From NCBI RefSeq assembly GCF_000255455.1, contig NZ_JH621259.1:1-64000 (forward strand): a DNA stretch of 64,000 nucleotides, given 5' to 3'. Made by a program: the position numbers and the translations under genes. The DNA is from Aquimarina agarilytica ZC1. GTDB lineage: Bacteria; Bacteroidota; Bacteroidia; Flavobacteriales; Flavobacteriaceae. Positions 45,510 to 55,638 of the stretch are shown piece by piece (within the stretch, counting starts at the first letter, position 1; each line of letters begins with the position of its first letter). The notes under the pieces are model-generated. The model saw nothing but the letters and a program-made list of their open reading frames with translations, was not told the origin of the DNA and did no database searches.

Positions 45510-45710
45510 TTAATTACATACTTCGTTGTAATAACGCAACCAATTATACGCCTTTTCTTTAGTATTATTTACTAACATATGTTGGTAATCGCTTTCCACA
45601 CTTTTGAACGACTTATTGTATATTGATTTAAAATCAGATAGGTCTTGCTCCCACAATTTCGCGAACTTTTCGGGGTTAAAATTCCTCAACAAATAATTTA
45701 CTATTCTCAT
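45510..45710 (-). CDS. Small hypothetical protein, 66 aa
   Basis: A basic, aromatic-rich small protein ('KAYNWLRYYNEVC' near the end) of unknown function. It is between two confident leftward genes and has ATG start and gene-like composition, but no recognisable family. It could be a chance frame. Confidence 0.45.
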   Translation of the reverse strand: MRIVNYLLRNFNPEKFAKLWEQDLSDFKSIYNKSFKSVESDYQHMLVNNTKEKAYNWLRYYNEVCN

Positions 45711-45742
45711 AGAATAACTAGTATCACTGCTATCAAGTGTAT

Positions 45743-46603
45743 TTATTTTTCATTAAACACATGAATATCTCTTTGCGGAAATGGAATTGAAATCCCATTG
45801 GCTTCTAATTGTACTTTAGCTTCTTCTAGCACATAAAAATTTAGTTTCCAATAGTCTTCATTTTTTGCCCAAAATCGCAAAGATAAATCCACAGAACTAT
45901 CCCCTAAATTAGCTACAAAAACTTCCGGGGCTGGATTCTTTAAAGTAGCTTCCTGCCCATTAACGATAGCCAGAAGAATATCCTTCGCTTTTTTAATATC
46001 ACTATCATAAGAAATTCCAATAGTCATCACATTTTTACGATTAGGCTCGGCACTGTAATTTTTAATTGTATCATTTGATAATTTTCCGTTGGGAATAATA
46101 GCTTGTTGATTCCCGGCTGTAAGCAATGTAGTCGTAAATATCGAAATTGATTTAACCGTACCTACCTGACCCTGAGCCTCAATAAAATCTCCTACTTTAA
46201 ATGGTTTAAATAATAATATTAACACCCCTCCTGCAAAATTGGAAAGCGAGCCTTGTAACGCTAAACCAATTGCCAAACCTGCTGCTCCTAAAATAGCCAA
46301 TAATGAACTTGATTGCACCCCTAATTGAGTGATCACCATAATGAACAACATTACTTTCAATCCCCAATTCACTAAATCTGCTATGAATTTCTCAAGCGTA
46401 ATATCGTAATCCTTTTTTGCAAAAAAGTTTCTTAATACTCTATTTATCAATTTAATTAACCAAAGACCGATAATTAAAACCAGTAATGCTGCAATAATTT
46501 TTGGCAAATAGCTCATTACTGAAACCACTAATTTATCGATAGTTTCTTTACTAATTTCATAACCAAAAACAGAAAAACTTAAAAGCGAAATAATAGTCAT
46601 CAT
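45743..46603 (-). CDS. Small-conductance mechanosensitive channel (MscS family)
   Basis: A 286-residue MscS-type channel. Three membrane helices occupy about residues 5-90, the pore helix 'LGAAGLAIGLALQGSLSNFAGGV' is very typical, and a cytoplasmic beta/alpha-beta vestibule follows ('GDFIEAQGQVGTVKSISIF'). It relieves turgor on osmotic downshock. The ATG at 46603 (or 46600) is chosen since a -7 box lies at 46622-46629; the frame start at 46657 would be upstream of it. Confidence 0.95.
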   Translation of the reverse strand: MMTIISLLSFSVFGYEISKETIDKLVVSVMSYLPKIIAALLVLIIGLWLIKLINRVLRNFFAKKDYDITLEKFIADLVNWGLKVMLFIMVITQLGVQSSSLLAILGAAGLAIGLALQGSLSNFAGGVLILLFKPFKVGDFIEAQGQVGTVKSISIFTTTLLTAGNQQAIIPNGKLSNDTIKNYSAEPNRKNVMTIGISYDSDIKKAKDILLAIVNGQEATLKNPAPEVFVANLGDSSVDLSLRFWAKNEDYWKLNFYVLEEAKVQLEANGISIPFPQRDIHVFNEK

Positions 46604-46621
46604 AGTATTAATTTTTTTTCT

Positions 46622-46629
46622 CAAATGTA
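46622..46629 (-). promoter_or_regulatory. -7 box for the MscS-type gene
   Basis: The minus strand reads TACATTTG, fitting TAnnTTTG, with a start site expected near 46615, just before the ATG at 46603. Confidence 0.45.
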
Positions 46630-46718
46630 TGACAGATACATCATTTAAACGATTCAAAACTTAAAAAATTTGAAGTCATTACTTTAATGATATCGCAATC
46701 TACCTACTGCTCACTTAG

Positions 46719-48839
46719 CTATTTATCATTCAACAACTTAAAAGCTGCTTCCACTTCTGTTACTGGGTATTTACATGCATTATTTACACAAATAAATATA
46801 TGTGTATCCTTTTCACTAAACCTATTTTGTAATAATGGTTGATTAGATTCTTTAGCACTCCCTGCTATTATTTTATTTGGATAATATTGTTTTTGAATGG
46901 CTACTCTTTTTTCTTCTGCAGCAGCGCCAACTATAACAACTTCATAAAAATCTTCGGTATAATTCAACATTAAATCCAACCAGTTAGAGTAACCACTTGG
47001 GTATTCCTCAATATTGACTTGTATATTGTGTAGCATTTTTTGAGAATGTTCTAAATATTTTTTATTAGAAAAATAATGAGATAGCTTGTATAAATTTTTA
47101 GCCATCATTGAATTTGAAGCAGGTATTACATTATCCGATGACTCAATGTTTCGGGTTACCAGAGCTGCATCTTCATCCGAAGTAAAGAAAAACAGACCGC
47201 TAGCATCATCATAAAAATGATCAAATACATAATCCGTCATTGTTTTAGACAAATCTAACCACTGTTGATCAAACGTAACTTGATATAATGCAATAAAAGC
47301 ATCAATAGTCGCCGCGTAATCCTCCAAATACCCATTAATCGTACTTTTACCTTCCTTATAATTATGCATCAATTGACCGTTGCTTGCCATTTGCTTATTT
47401 TTAATAAATGCTGCATTTGTCAAGGCTACTTTTAAAAAGTTAGCATCATTAAAAACACTATAAGCATCTGCATATCCCTTTAACATTAAAGCATTCCACG
47501 AGGTTAAGGTTTTATCATCCAAACGTGGTCGTTCTCTTTTGGAACGAATACTTAATAAACGTTGTTTCCATTTTTTTTGCTTTTGCAAGAAGTCACCCTT
47601 GTCAAGCTTATGCTTTTCAATAAAATCAGCATCACTTTCATTTCGAATCAACACATAATTATTATGCTCCCAAATACCATAAGCATTTACATTATAATAA
47701 TCCGCAAAAAGTTTAAAATCCTCTACCCCTAAAGCCGTTTCTAATGCTGGCTTTTGCCATACATAAAAAGCACCTTCTTCTAATTTACCGGAATGTGTTA
47801 CACTATCTGCATCTAATGACGAATAAAATACACCTTCGGCATTCGTTAATTCGCGTTGTACAAAATCTAAAGTTTCATACACCACTTGCTTGTACCATTC
47901 ATTTTTTGTTAACAAATAAGCATCCGAATATAAACTTACTAATTGCGCATTATCATAAAGCATTTTTTCAAAATGAGGCACATGCCATTTTTCATCTGTA
48001 GCATACCTTGCAAAACCACCTCCTACATGATCATAAACTCCTCCATATGAAATTTGATTAAGTGTTGTAATCACATAATCTTTTAACTTCTCATTATTCG
48101 TTTGATGTGCATAACGTAATAAAAAATGATAATTATTAGGCATCATAAATTTAGGCGCATAATCCAAACCTCCTTTTTTATAATCAAATTTTTTAGCCCA
48201 AGTTTCCACAGCACTTTCTATAGTACTATTTTCAAATTTTAATGCATTTGGATTAGGAGTTACTAAACTTACCGATTGAATACCTTCGGTTAGTTTTGTT
48301 GCATATTCTTCCAATTTACTTGGGTCATCTTCATATATTTTCTGAATTTGCTGTAGTGCTCCCATCCATTCTGCTTTTGGATAATAGGTACCACCCCAAA
48401 CAGGCCTACCATCAGGTAAGGCAATTACATTTAATGGCCAACCGCCCCGACCAGTCATTAACTGGACCGCACTCATATATACTTGATCAATATCCGGACG
48501 CTCTTCCCTATCAATTTTTATATTGATATAATTTTTATTCATAACAGCGGCAACCGTAGAATCTTCAAAACTTTCATGTTCCATTACATGACACCAATGA
48601 CAAGCGGCATAACCTACACTAATTAACATCAACTTCTTTTTCTCTTTGGCTTCCTTTAAAGTTTCAGGATGCCAAGCCTTCCAATTTACTGGATTATGTG
48701 CATGCTGCAACAAATAAGGACTTGTTTCATGAATTAAATCGTTAGTAAACTCATGTGTTTCCATAATAGGATCTTTTTGTGTATTACAGCTAGCAAGTAT
48801 TCCTAAACAAATTATTGCTAGAAAAAATCGAAATAACAT
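46719..48839 (-). CDS. DUF255 thioredoxin-like lipoprotein (YyaL family)
   Basis: A 706-residue protein with a lipobox LASC (Cys18), then an N-terminal thioredoxin-like DUF255 domain containing CHWC at 80-83, and a large C-terminal alpha/alpha-barrel like that of glycosyl hydrolase-type proteins ('YDNAQLVSLYSDAY', 'TSWNALMLKGYADAY'). The family (YyaL, spermatogenesis-associated protein 20) has no agreed function. The lipobox suggests it is exported here. Confidence 0.93.
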   Translation of the reverse strand: MLFRFFLAIICLGILASCNTQKDPIMETHEFTNDLIHETSPYLLQHAHNPVNWKAWHPETLKEAKEKKKLMLISVGYAACHWCHVMEHESFEDSTVAAVMNKNYINIKIDREERPDIDQVYMSAVQLMTGRGGWPLNVIALPDGRPVWGGTYYPKAEWMGALQQIQKIYEDDPSKLEEYATKLTEGIQSVSLVTPNPNALKFENSTIESAVETWAKKFDYKKGGLDYAPKFMMPNNYHFLLRYAHQTNNEKLKDYVITTLNQISYGGVYDHVGGGFARYATDEKWHVPHFEKMLYDNAQLVSLYSDAYLLTKNEWYKQVVYETLDFVQRELTNAEGVFYSSLDADSVTHSGKLEEGAFYVWQKPALETALGVEDFKLFADYYNVNAYGIWEHNNYVLIRNESDADFIEKHKLDKGDFLQKQKKWKQRLLSIRSKRERPRLDDKTLTSWNALMLKGYADAYSVFNDANFLKVALTNAAFIKNKQMASNGQLMHNYKEGKSTINGYLEDYAATIDAFIALYQVTFDQQWLDLSKTMTDYVFDHFYDDASGLFFFTSDEDAALVTRNIESSDNVIPASNSMMAKNLYKLSHYFSNKKYLEHSQKMLHNIQVNIEEYPSGYSNWLDLMLNYTEDFYEVVIVGAAAEEKRVAIQKQYYPNKIIAGSAKESNQPLLQNRFSEKDTHIFICVNNACKYPVTEVEAAFKLLNDK

Positions 48840-48869
48840 AGATTTCTTTATTTAGAATAAGTCATAAAA

Positions 48870-48908
48870 ATATAAAAGCGCACTGACATAATCAGTACGC
48901 TTTTATAT
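48870..48908 (-). terminator. Terminator after dodecin gene
   Basis: A stem of ATATAAAAGCG with CGCTTTTATAT plus ACTGA/TCAGT, one C/A mismatch and a five-base loop. Symmetry makes it usable in both directions; it ends leftward transcription from the dodecin gene. Confidence 0.75.
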
Positions 48909-48970
48909 TATTTATTAATCGTATGTATTAGAACATTTAGTACTATTTTACCATTGCTCTATAACAATAA

Positions 48971-49174
48971 CTACTTTACTTCAAAAGTAATTTTTACGTT
49001 TACTCTAAATTCATCAACTTCTCCCTCATCATTAACCGTAGCATTTTGTTCATTCACATATACAGAACGAATATTTTTTACCGATTTTGAAGCATGTTTT
49101 ACTGCTTTACGAGTAGCATCTTCCCAGCTTTTGTTTGAATTTGCTAACACTTCTATTACTTTTAATACTGCCAT
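48971..49174 (-). CDS. Dodecin
   Basis: A 67-residue dodecin: 'VLKVIEVLANSNKSWEDATRKAVKHASKSVKNIRSVYV' matches the family, with the conserved Trp that stacks on flavin. Dodecins form dodecamers storing flavins. It is a stand-alone gene with its own terminator. Confidence 0.92.
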   Translation of the reverse strand: MAVLKVIEVLANSNKSWEDATRKAVKHASKSVKNIRSVYVNEQNATVNDEGEVDEFRVNVKITFEVK

Positions 49175-49280
49175 GATTTTTTAATATTTATAGAATTAAT
49201 AATTAGTTGAATACTAAATATATAACAATATTAACGCTATAACAAATTCATATTAAAAATATATATACTTCCTCAATGGC

Positions 49281-50204
49281 TTACCCATTGATTGCCTCTA
49301 CTGTAGCTATTTTACCTGGCAACATTTCTTTAAGCATATTCTCAATTCCATTTTTAAGGGTAAAAGTTGATGATGGACAGCCACTACAAGCTCCCTGTAA
49401 AATAACTTCTACTTTCTGCGTAGTCGCATCGTAGTTTTGAAATTGTATATTCCCACCATCACTTGCCACCGCAGGCTTTACATACTCATCAATAATAGCT
49501 ATTATTTGTTTAGATACGTCATCTAAATTCTCATCATTCACGTATGACGATTCATTCGCAACTTCGTTTGAAGTTTCTGAAGATTGAGTTTTAAAAGCCT
49601 CTTCTTTAATGACTTCTTTACCTTGCTCTAAATAATCACGTAAAAATTCACGTATTTCATTTGAAATATCATTCCATTCTACTCTATCATATTTAGTTAT
49701 TGACACGTAATTATCATCTAGAAAAACCTCTTTTACAAACGGAAAATTAAACAATGCTGTTGGCAATGGAGCATCTATTGCCTCATCTATATTTTTAAAT
49801 TCCAAGGTTTGAAGTACTAACTTTTTATTTGCCACAAACTTTTGCACACCTGGGTTAGGTGTACTTTCTGCATATACGGTAACCGGAACTTTTTTTGAGC
49901 TTGTATTTACCACATCAATTACTGGATGCCCTTCATTTAAATAGGCTTCTATTTGTTCTGCTACTTCCCTTTGTACATCTGCCCATTCCACAATATCATA
50001 CTTGTTAATAGCTACAAAATTTTGCGCAATATAAATTTGTTTTACAAATGGCAAATGAAATAATTGTTGAGCTAAAGGAGAGATTTTTGCTTCTTCAATA
50101 TTTTCAAACTCATAACTAATATGCTGTGTTAAAAAATAATTTGCCTCAAACTTCATTATGCCTTCATGAGATGTAGGCACTACTTTTACGGTATACTTTT
50201 TCAT
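49281..50204 (-). CDS. Nfu-type Fe-S cluster scaffold
   Basis: A 307-residue protein with two tandem Nfu N-terminal domains (about 8-95 and 108-195, each containing an 'FANYF/FVANKKL' entry and an 'FPFVKxxFxxxxxVxIxKYDxVEW' block) and a C-terminal NifU domain with the cluster ligands Cys273 and Cys276 in CSGCPSS. It likely delivers Fe-S clusters. The doubled N-terminal domain is the normal flavobacterial form. Confidence 0.95.
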   Translation of the reverse strand: MKKYTVKVVPTSHEGIMKFEANYFLTQHISYEFENIEEAKISPLAQQLFHLPFVKQIYIAQNFVAINKYDIVEWADVQREVAEQIEAYLNEGHPVIDVVNTSSKKVPVTVYAESTPNPGVQKFVANKKLVLQTLEFKNIDEAIDAPLPTALFNFPFVKEVFLDDNYVSITKYDRVEWNDISNEIREFLRDYLEQGKEVIKEEAFKTQSSETSNEVANESSYVNDENLDDVSKQIIAIIDEYVKPAVASDGGNIQFQNYDATTQKVEVILQGACSGCPSSTFTLKNGIENMLKEMLPGKIATVEAING

Positions 50205-50311
50205 AGGTATTCAAACTTTACGCAAAGTTACGGAATAGACTACTCATAATGAAGTGCTATTACATAATCCGAGTTAAAATAAAAACAAAAAACACGTCTA
50301 TTTTATGAAAC

Positions 50312-50339
50312 AAAAAACCCGCAATAGTAATTACGGGTT
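50312..50339 (-). terminator. Terminator after small secreted protein gene
   Basis: On the minus strand AACCCGTAAT pairs with ATTGCGGGTT (one mismatch, four-base loop) and is followed by TTTTTT. It is the end of the leftward transcript from 50597. Confidence 0.8.
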
Positions 50340-50363
50340 CACTCACAAACAATTTTGAATCAA

Positions 50364-50597
50364 CTAAGCTAATACTATAAGCTTTTTTATAAAGGGGGAA
50401 TCTTTGTACAACCATTCAAATGCGTAGTAGGAATTGTACGCTATATCACCTTTATCCGATTTTTTTGTTTTTTGAAGATTTTTGTTAACAAGAATATCCT
50501 TCTTTAATTCTAAAGAAAAATCATTGTCAATTACCGTATTTGCTGAAAATGCGGCCATTCCTAAACTGAAAAACAAAACGAATAAAACTGATTTCAT
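50364..50597 (-). CDS. Small secreted protein of unknown function
   Basis: A 77-residue product starting with MKSVLFVLFFSLGMAAFSA, a clear signal peptide, then a short polar mature part. The ATG at 50597 is preferred to the frame start at 50642 because it places the signal peptide at the N-terminus. It has its own terminator, so it is a real transcript. No family is recognised. Confidence 0.7.
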   Translation of the reverse strand: MKSVLFVLFFSLGMAAFSANTVIDNDFSLELKKDILVNKNLQKTKKSDKGDIAYNSYYAFEWLYKDSPFIKKLIVLA

Positions 50598-50722
50598 AAT
50601 CGCGTATTTTAAGTTACTTATACTCAATTCCTTATCAAGCATGGCGCAATATAGCGATTATTTTGGTATTTCAGCGAGTTAAAAAATGTTAAAATTTAAA
50701 AAAGTAAGTAAAAGACTACTGT

Positions 50723-51511
50723 TTATAGCGTTTTTAACACCGTATTTTTTGTTGTCTTAAAACACTTATTTATAATTTTTTCTAAAGTATTGGTATTACT
50801 GTTAGTAAAAAATAACAATTCACCCGTTATGTTTGAATTATTTTTAATGTTTTTAGATTTAAGCACATTATGTGTTTGAAGTGCCACGGCCTCTCCTGAA
50901 TCAATGATTTTAACTCCTTTTGGAAGCAATTTTGTTAATAAAGGAAGTAAATAAGGGTAGTGACTACACCCCAAAACTAAGTAATCTATATCCTTAGCTA
51001 TCATAGGCTCCACATAGTGTTTCAATAAAATTTCAAGTTCCGGGTTTAAAAGATCTCCAGCTTCTATAAATTCAACTAAGCCCTTTCCTATAACCTCAAC
51101 AATTTCGGTATTCTGAGCATATAAATCCGAAGTTTTTGTAAAAAGAGCACTACTCAAGGTGCCTTTTGTAGCCAGAATACCTATTGCCTTTGTTTTTGTA
51201 CCCAATGCCGCAGGTTTAATGGCAGGTTCAATTCCTATAAAAGGAACAACATAAACACGCCTTAGCTCGGCTATCGCATTAGTTGTAGCTGTATTACAAG
51301 CCACTACAATAAGTTTACAGCCTTTTTCCAATAGTAGATCTACATTTTTTTTACATAGCGCTATAATCTTTTCTGGTGACTTTTGACCATAAGGCGCATT
51401 AGCACTATCCGCTAAATAAACCATATTTTCATTAGGCAATAATTTGACTAACTCTTTCAGAATGGAAGTTCCTCCTATACCCGAATCAAATACCCCTATT
51501 GGTTCTTTCAT
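50723..51511 (-). CDS. murI: Glutamate racemase
   Basis: A 262-residue racemase giving D-Glu for peptidoglycan. The two catalytic Cys residues are Cys72 (VACNTATT) and Cys182 (GCSHYPY), with the N-terminal FDSGIGG motif. It follows the ompH genes in the same direction but after a terminator. Confidence 0.97.
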   Translation of the reverse strand: MKEPIGVFDSGIGGTSILKELVKLLPNENMVYLADSANAPYGQKSPEKIIALCKKNVDLLLEKGCKLIVVACNTATTNAIAELRRVYVVPFIGIEPAIKPAALGTKTKAIGILATKGTLSSALFTKTSDLYAQNTEIVEVIGKGLVEFIEAGDLLNPELEILLKHYVEPMIAKDIDYLVLGCSHYPYLLPLLTKLLPKGVKIIDSGEAVALQTHNVLKSKNIKNNSNITGELLFFTNSNTNTLEKIINKCFKTTKNTVLKTL

Positions 51512-51560
51512 TATTTACTTTGCTTTTCTGTTAAGTTATATCTTTTTTAGAAATTACCAC

Positions 51561-51592
51561 AAAAAAAAGGCTGCTCTTACGAACAACCTTTT
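51561..51592 (-). terminator. Terminator after ompH
   Basis: On the minus strand a 12-bp stem (AAAAGGTTGTTC with GAGCAGCCTTTT, including two G-T pairs) with a GTAA loop runs into further T residues. It separates the ompH transcript from murI. Confidence 0.85.
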
Positions 51593-51612
51593 AATTCTAT
51601 TTTATTTCAAAA

Positions 51613-52125
51613 TTACTGAATTCCTAATGCGCTTTTAACATCGTTCATTAAGTCATAACCATCGGCCATGATCACTCCAGTTCCTGTTGTAGAATCTAAC
51701 ACATAGCTATATCCTTTATCACGAGCTACTTTTTGTACTGTCGCTCTTGCCTTTTCAATAACTGGCTTTAATAATTCAACTTCTTTTGTTTGTAAATCCT
51801 TAAGGGCTTTTTGACGGTATTCTCCAACGGACTTTTCAATTCCTTGAACTTCCTGAGCTCTTTTTAAATTTTCTTCTTGTGTTTTTGTTTTTTCTTCTTG
51901 CGTATAAATCTTTACTTTATTTTGTAACTCAGTTGCCATAGTTTTAAATTCAGCATCGTAAGTTTTTTGTAATTTTTCAAGTTCACTCATCGCAGCTTTG
52001 TACTCTGGCATAATATTTACCAATTCCTGAGATGCGATATGTGCTACTTTAGATTGTGCATTTGCCACATTACTCATTCCAAAAATCAAAGCAACTGCTA
52101 CTAAAAGTGTTTTTATTTGTTTCAT
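51613..52125 (-). CDS. OmpH/Skp family periplasmic chaperone
   Basis: A 170-residue protein with a signal peptide (cleavage likely after NAQ), an N-terminal 'VAHIASQELVNIMPEYKAAM' block and a long charged coiled coil, the Skp tentacle layout. It assists outer-membrane proteins on the way to BamA. It is the downstream copy of two tandem ompH genes. Confidence 0.93.
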   Translation of the reverse strand: MKQIKTLLVAVALIFGMSNVANAQSKVAHIASQELVNIMPEYKAAMSELEKLQKTYDAEFKTMATELQNKVKIYTQEEKTKTQEENLKRAQEVQGIEKSVGEYRQKALKDLQTKEVELLKPVIEKARATVQKVARDKGYSYVLDSTTGTGVIMADGYDLMNDVKSALGIQ

Positions 52126-52165
52126 TTTACTAATTTGAATTAATACTGGTTTTCTGTTTTTAAAT

Positions 52166-52954
52166 TTATTTACTTTTTCTTAAAGCTTCTAATGAATCAC
52201 GTTTCTTTTTCCTTTCGGCTAATAATTTATTTCTACGCTCTTCATATTCTTTTATCTTTTGTTGTCTTAACTTATCTCTTTCGGCTTTTTTCTCCGCTAT
52301 CAAACGTTCACGCTCTTTTTGTTTTGCCTCAATTTCACGTTGCCTTGCCTGTAATTCTTTATCCTGAGCAATCGTATTCCCTTCATCATTCTCAATTTTC
52401 CTCTTCTCTGCTTTTGATTGCGCCTGCGTGCGTTTTGCTGCTCTAGTGATATTACGCAATACTAAATCACTAATATCATACCTGTCTGCAGAATACAACA
52501 TTACAACATCTGCTGATTTATCAAAAATAAAATCATATTTTTTTGTTTGTGCTATTGTTTGCACTGCATTAAAAACCTGATCTTGAATTGGCTTTACCAA
52601 ACGCTCTTTTTGTCTCACTAAATATCCTGTAGGACCAAAATGCTGCTGTTGGTAATCAATTATTTCTTTTTCCTTATAACGTATATCTTCTTCTCGTTCT
52701 TCTATCAACTCTTTTGTAAGGAGTACTCTTTCATTCGCCAAGGCTACTTTCATATCCTCAACTTCACTTTGCCTTAATTCAATTTCAGTTTTCCAATCTT
52801 GAACTTTCTTTTCTAATTGTCCTTGGGCCTCTCCATATTCTGCTACATTGTCTAAAATGTAATCCATATCAATATACCCTATTCTAACTCCTTTTTGTGC
52901 AAAAGCTGACATGCTTAAAAAACATGCTACAATTGATAAAATTTTTATACGCAT
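52166..52954 (-). CDS. OmpH/Skp family protein with extended basic coiled coil
   Basis: A 262-residue OmpH with a signal peptide (ending AFAQ) and the family start 'VRIGYIDMDYILDNVAEYGEAQ'. Beyond the Skp region it carries a long Lys/Glu/Arg-rich helix of about 80 residues. It lies between bamA and the second ompH, fitting a role in outer-membrane protein biogenesis. Confidence 0.92.
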   Translation of the reverse strand: MRIKILSIVACFLSMSAFAQKGVRIGYIDMDYILDNVAEYGEAQGQLEKKVQDWKTEIELRQSEVEDMKVALANERVLLTKELIEEREEDIRYKEKEIIDYQQQHFGPTGYLVRQKERLVKPIQDQVFNAVQTIAQTKKYDFIFDKSADVVMLYSADRYDISDLVLRNITRAAKRTQAQSKAEKRKIENDEGNTIAQDKELQARQREIEAKQKERERLIAEKKAERDKLRQQKIKEYEERRNKLLAERKKKRDSLEALRKSK

Positions 52955-52995
52955 TAGTATCTACTTTTAACTTATTGAAATAATCGTGCCACAAA

Positions 52996-55638
52996 TTAAA
53001 ATTGTTGTCCCAAAATAAAATGTATCTCTTGTCCGTGTGGTCCAGTTTCACCAGGCAATGAGTCAAATCCCCAAGCAAAATCAATACCTAACAAACCAAA
53101 GGCTGGCATAAATATACGAATTCCCGCCCCTGCCGAACGGTTTAATTCAAACGGATTAAATTGCTTAAAATTGTCATATGCCGCACCTCCTTCAAGAAAA
53201 CCTAACGCATAAATGGTTGCTGCAGGCTTTAAACTTATAGGGTACCTAAGTTCCAATGAGAATTTATTAAAAATTGTAGAACCTCCTGAATCTGCAAATC
53301 TTGTATTACCAATATCAGTTGTACGAGAAAATACCCTACCATCTGGATACCCACGTAAGGCAACATTTTCAACAGAAGCTAAACCACTATTTCCTCCTAA
53401 TCCACTTCCTCCTAATTGAAAACGTTCAAAAGGAATATCTCCTCTATCCTGGTTATAAGCACCTAAAAACCCGAATTGAAACGCAGAACGCAGCACAAAT
53501 TTTTTAGGCAAACCTGTATACCAATCTCCCGCAAATTTTAATTTATAATATTCCAACCATTTAAAACGCTCTTGATCAATTTCTGCTATACGATCATTAA
53601 CTACTTGTGAGCTTATTTGCGATTGTGTTTCCACTAACGCCGCACGCTCTTCTCTTAAAGCTTTCCAATCGGTTTTTTTGAAAAATGAATAGGGTAAACT
53701 CGTTTTTGCCGTAAAAGAAAATTTTGATCCGGCTGTTGGAAATATTGGACTAATACTCGTGTTATCACGACTGATTCCAAAGGTATAAGTTAAATCATTT
53801 GAACTACCATTCCCAAATGTAAACAATCTACTCACATTAAAATTCTTTAAATTATAATGTCTAAAACCAATGGTTTGAGATAATGTAAAATAATCATCGG
53901 GCCAACGCAAGCGTTTTGCAATTCCTACGCTACCCCCAGTTAATAGGAAACTTTGGTTTTTGTCAACTTCACGTGTTTGGAAATTAAATTGAAATTGATT
54001 TGTGTGCGAAAAGGACACTGATAATTGGTAAGGTCTTTTTCCTCCTAACCATGGCTCTACAAATGACAAACTATAGGTTCTAAAAGACTGACTTGCCTGG
54101 GCACGTAATGCTAAACTTTGTCCATCTCCCGAAGGTAATGGTCTGTAGGACTCTTTGTTAAATATATTACCTATAGAAAAATTATTAAATCGCAAGCCTA
54201 GTGTTCCAATAAAACCTGTACCTCCAAATCCACCTTGTAATTCAAATTGACTCGATCCTTTTTCAACAACAGAATATTCTACATCAACTGTTCCCGAATT
54301 TGGATCTGGGTTTTTAATATTTGGCGTTAATTGTTCCGTGTCAAAAAATGTAGTTTGACCAAGTTCTCTAAGTGTACGAATAATTTTTTGCTTACTAAAA
54401 ATTTCACCTGGCCTTGTTCTTAAATTACGATGCACCACATGATCATTCGTTTTATCATTCCCTATAACGGTAATTTTATCAAAATGAGTCAACTTACCTT
54501 CAATAATACGTAATTCAAAATCTATGGTGTCATTTTTAACATTCACCTCCACTGGATTAATTCTAGAAAAGAAATATCCATTGTTTTGATATAAGTTAGT
54601 AATATCATCTGCATCTGGCTTGGTATTATCTGCAATACGCTTATCTAATAATACCCCATTGTAAACATCTCCTTTTTTCAATATCAATTTACGAGCAATT
54701 TGCTCATCGGTAAATACACTATTCCCTATAATACTAATATCTCCAAAGTAATAACGCCTCCCTTCTTCAACCGATAATTTAAGATCTATAGTATTGTCAT
54801 CTCTTTGTACAATAGAATCTGAAATTATACGTGCATCACGATATCCTTTTTCTTTATATTTCTCTATAATCTTTTTCTTATCCTCCTTGTAGTCCTCGGC
54901 TATATATTTTGAGCGCTTCCAAAAACGTAAAGGAAATTTCTTTTTTGTTTTTTTAAGGTACTTTCTAATTTTTGCATCAGAAAACTTCTCATTTCCTGCG
55001 ACAATTATATCATTCACTTTAACACGCTCTCCTTTATCGACGCGCACCAACATGTTTACTTCATTAGATGCTATAGTATCTTTTACTTCGCTAACATTTA
55101 CTAACACTTTAGCGTTTAAATAGCCTTTTTCTTGATATTTTTTACGAATGTAATTTTTTGTAGTGGTGGTTAAGTTATCAGTTACTTTCACTCCTTTATT
55201 AAGATTATTATCTTTAATAAATTCCTGATTTTTTGACTTCGAAACACCTACTATTTTCACTTCATTAAGCACGGGAACTTGTTGAATGTTTAATTCTATA
55301 TCAGCAACTCCGTCTTCTATTTTAGTGATATATAAATTGATGTTTTTAAATAAACCTAGCTCCCATAATTTTTTTATGGTCTTACTAATTTTATCCCCAG
55401 GCAAATAAATTTCCTCACCAGTTCTAAGTCCGGTATAGGTAATAATGGTCTGTTCATTATATGTAGTTGACCCTGTCACCTCAATTTCCCCTAATATATA
55501 TCTTTTACTAGTTTCAAAAGCAGCATCGTTCTGGCTATACACCTGACCAATACTTATGAAAAAGAATAAAATAAAAATATACTGAATAGAGGTTGAGTTC
55601 AATACTGTTTTAGCTAAGCTGCTCACTCGTTTTTCCAA
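52996..55638 (-). CDS. bamA: Outer membrane protein assembly factor BamA
   Basis: An 880-residue Omp85 protein with a signal peptide, several POTRA domains (about 45-440) and a 16-strand barrel ending in aromatic Phe ('IHFILGQQF'). The 'FQLGGSGLGG' and 'LRGYPDG' lid/VRGY-like region is present. The frame starts with TTG at 55638 inside the end of uppS; a TTG at 55602 after the uppS stop is the alternative, but it would lack the charged n-region of the signal peptide. Confidence 0.95.
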   Translation of the reverse strand: MEKRVSSLAKTVLNSTSIQYIFILFFFISIGQVYSQNDAAFETSKRYILGEIEVTGSTTYNEQTIITYTGLRTGEEIYLPGDKISKTIKKLWELGLFKNINLYITKIEDGVADIELNIQQVPVLNEVKIVGVSKSKNQEFIKDNNLNKGVKVTDNLTTTTKNYIRKKYQEKGYLNAKVLVNVSEVKDTIASNEVNMLVRVDKGERVKVNDIIVAGNEKFSDAKIRKYLKKTKKKFPLRFWKRSKYIAEDYKEDKKKIIEKYKEKGYRDARIISDSIVQRDDNTIDLKLSVEEGRRYYFGDISIIGNSVFTDEQIARKLILKKGDVYNGVLLDKRIADNTKPDADDITNLYQNNGYFFSRINPVEVNVKNDTIDFELRIIEGKLTHFDKITVIGNDKTNDHVVHRNLRTRPGEIFSKQKIIRTLRELGQTTFFDTEQLTPNIKNPDPNSGTVDVEYSVVEKGSSQFELQGGFGGTGFIGTLGLRFNNFSIGNIFNKESYRPLPSGDGQSLALRAQASQSFRTYSLSFVEPWLGGKRPYQLSVSFSHTNQFQFNFQTREVDKNQSFLLTGGSVGIAKRLRWPDDYFTLSQTIGFRHYNLKNFNVSRLFTFGNGSSNDLTYTFGISRDNTSISPIFPTAGSKFSFTAKTSLPYSFFKKTDWKALREERAALVETQSQISSQVVNDRIAEIDQERFKWLEYYKLKFAGDWYTGLPKKFVLRSAFQFGFLGAYNQDRGDIPFERFQLGGSGLGGNSGLASVENVALRGYPDGRVFSRTTDIGNTRFADSGGSTIFNKFSLELRYPISLKPAATIYALGFLEGGAAYDNFKQFNPFELNRSAGAGIRIFMPAFGLLGIDFAWGFDSLPGETGPHGQEIHFILGQQF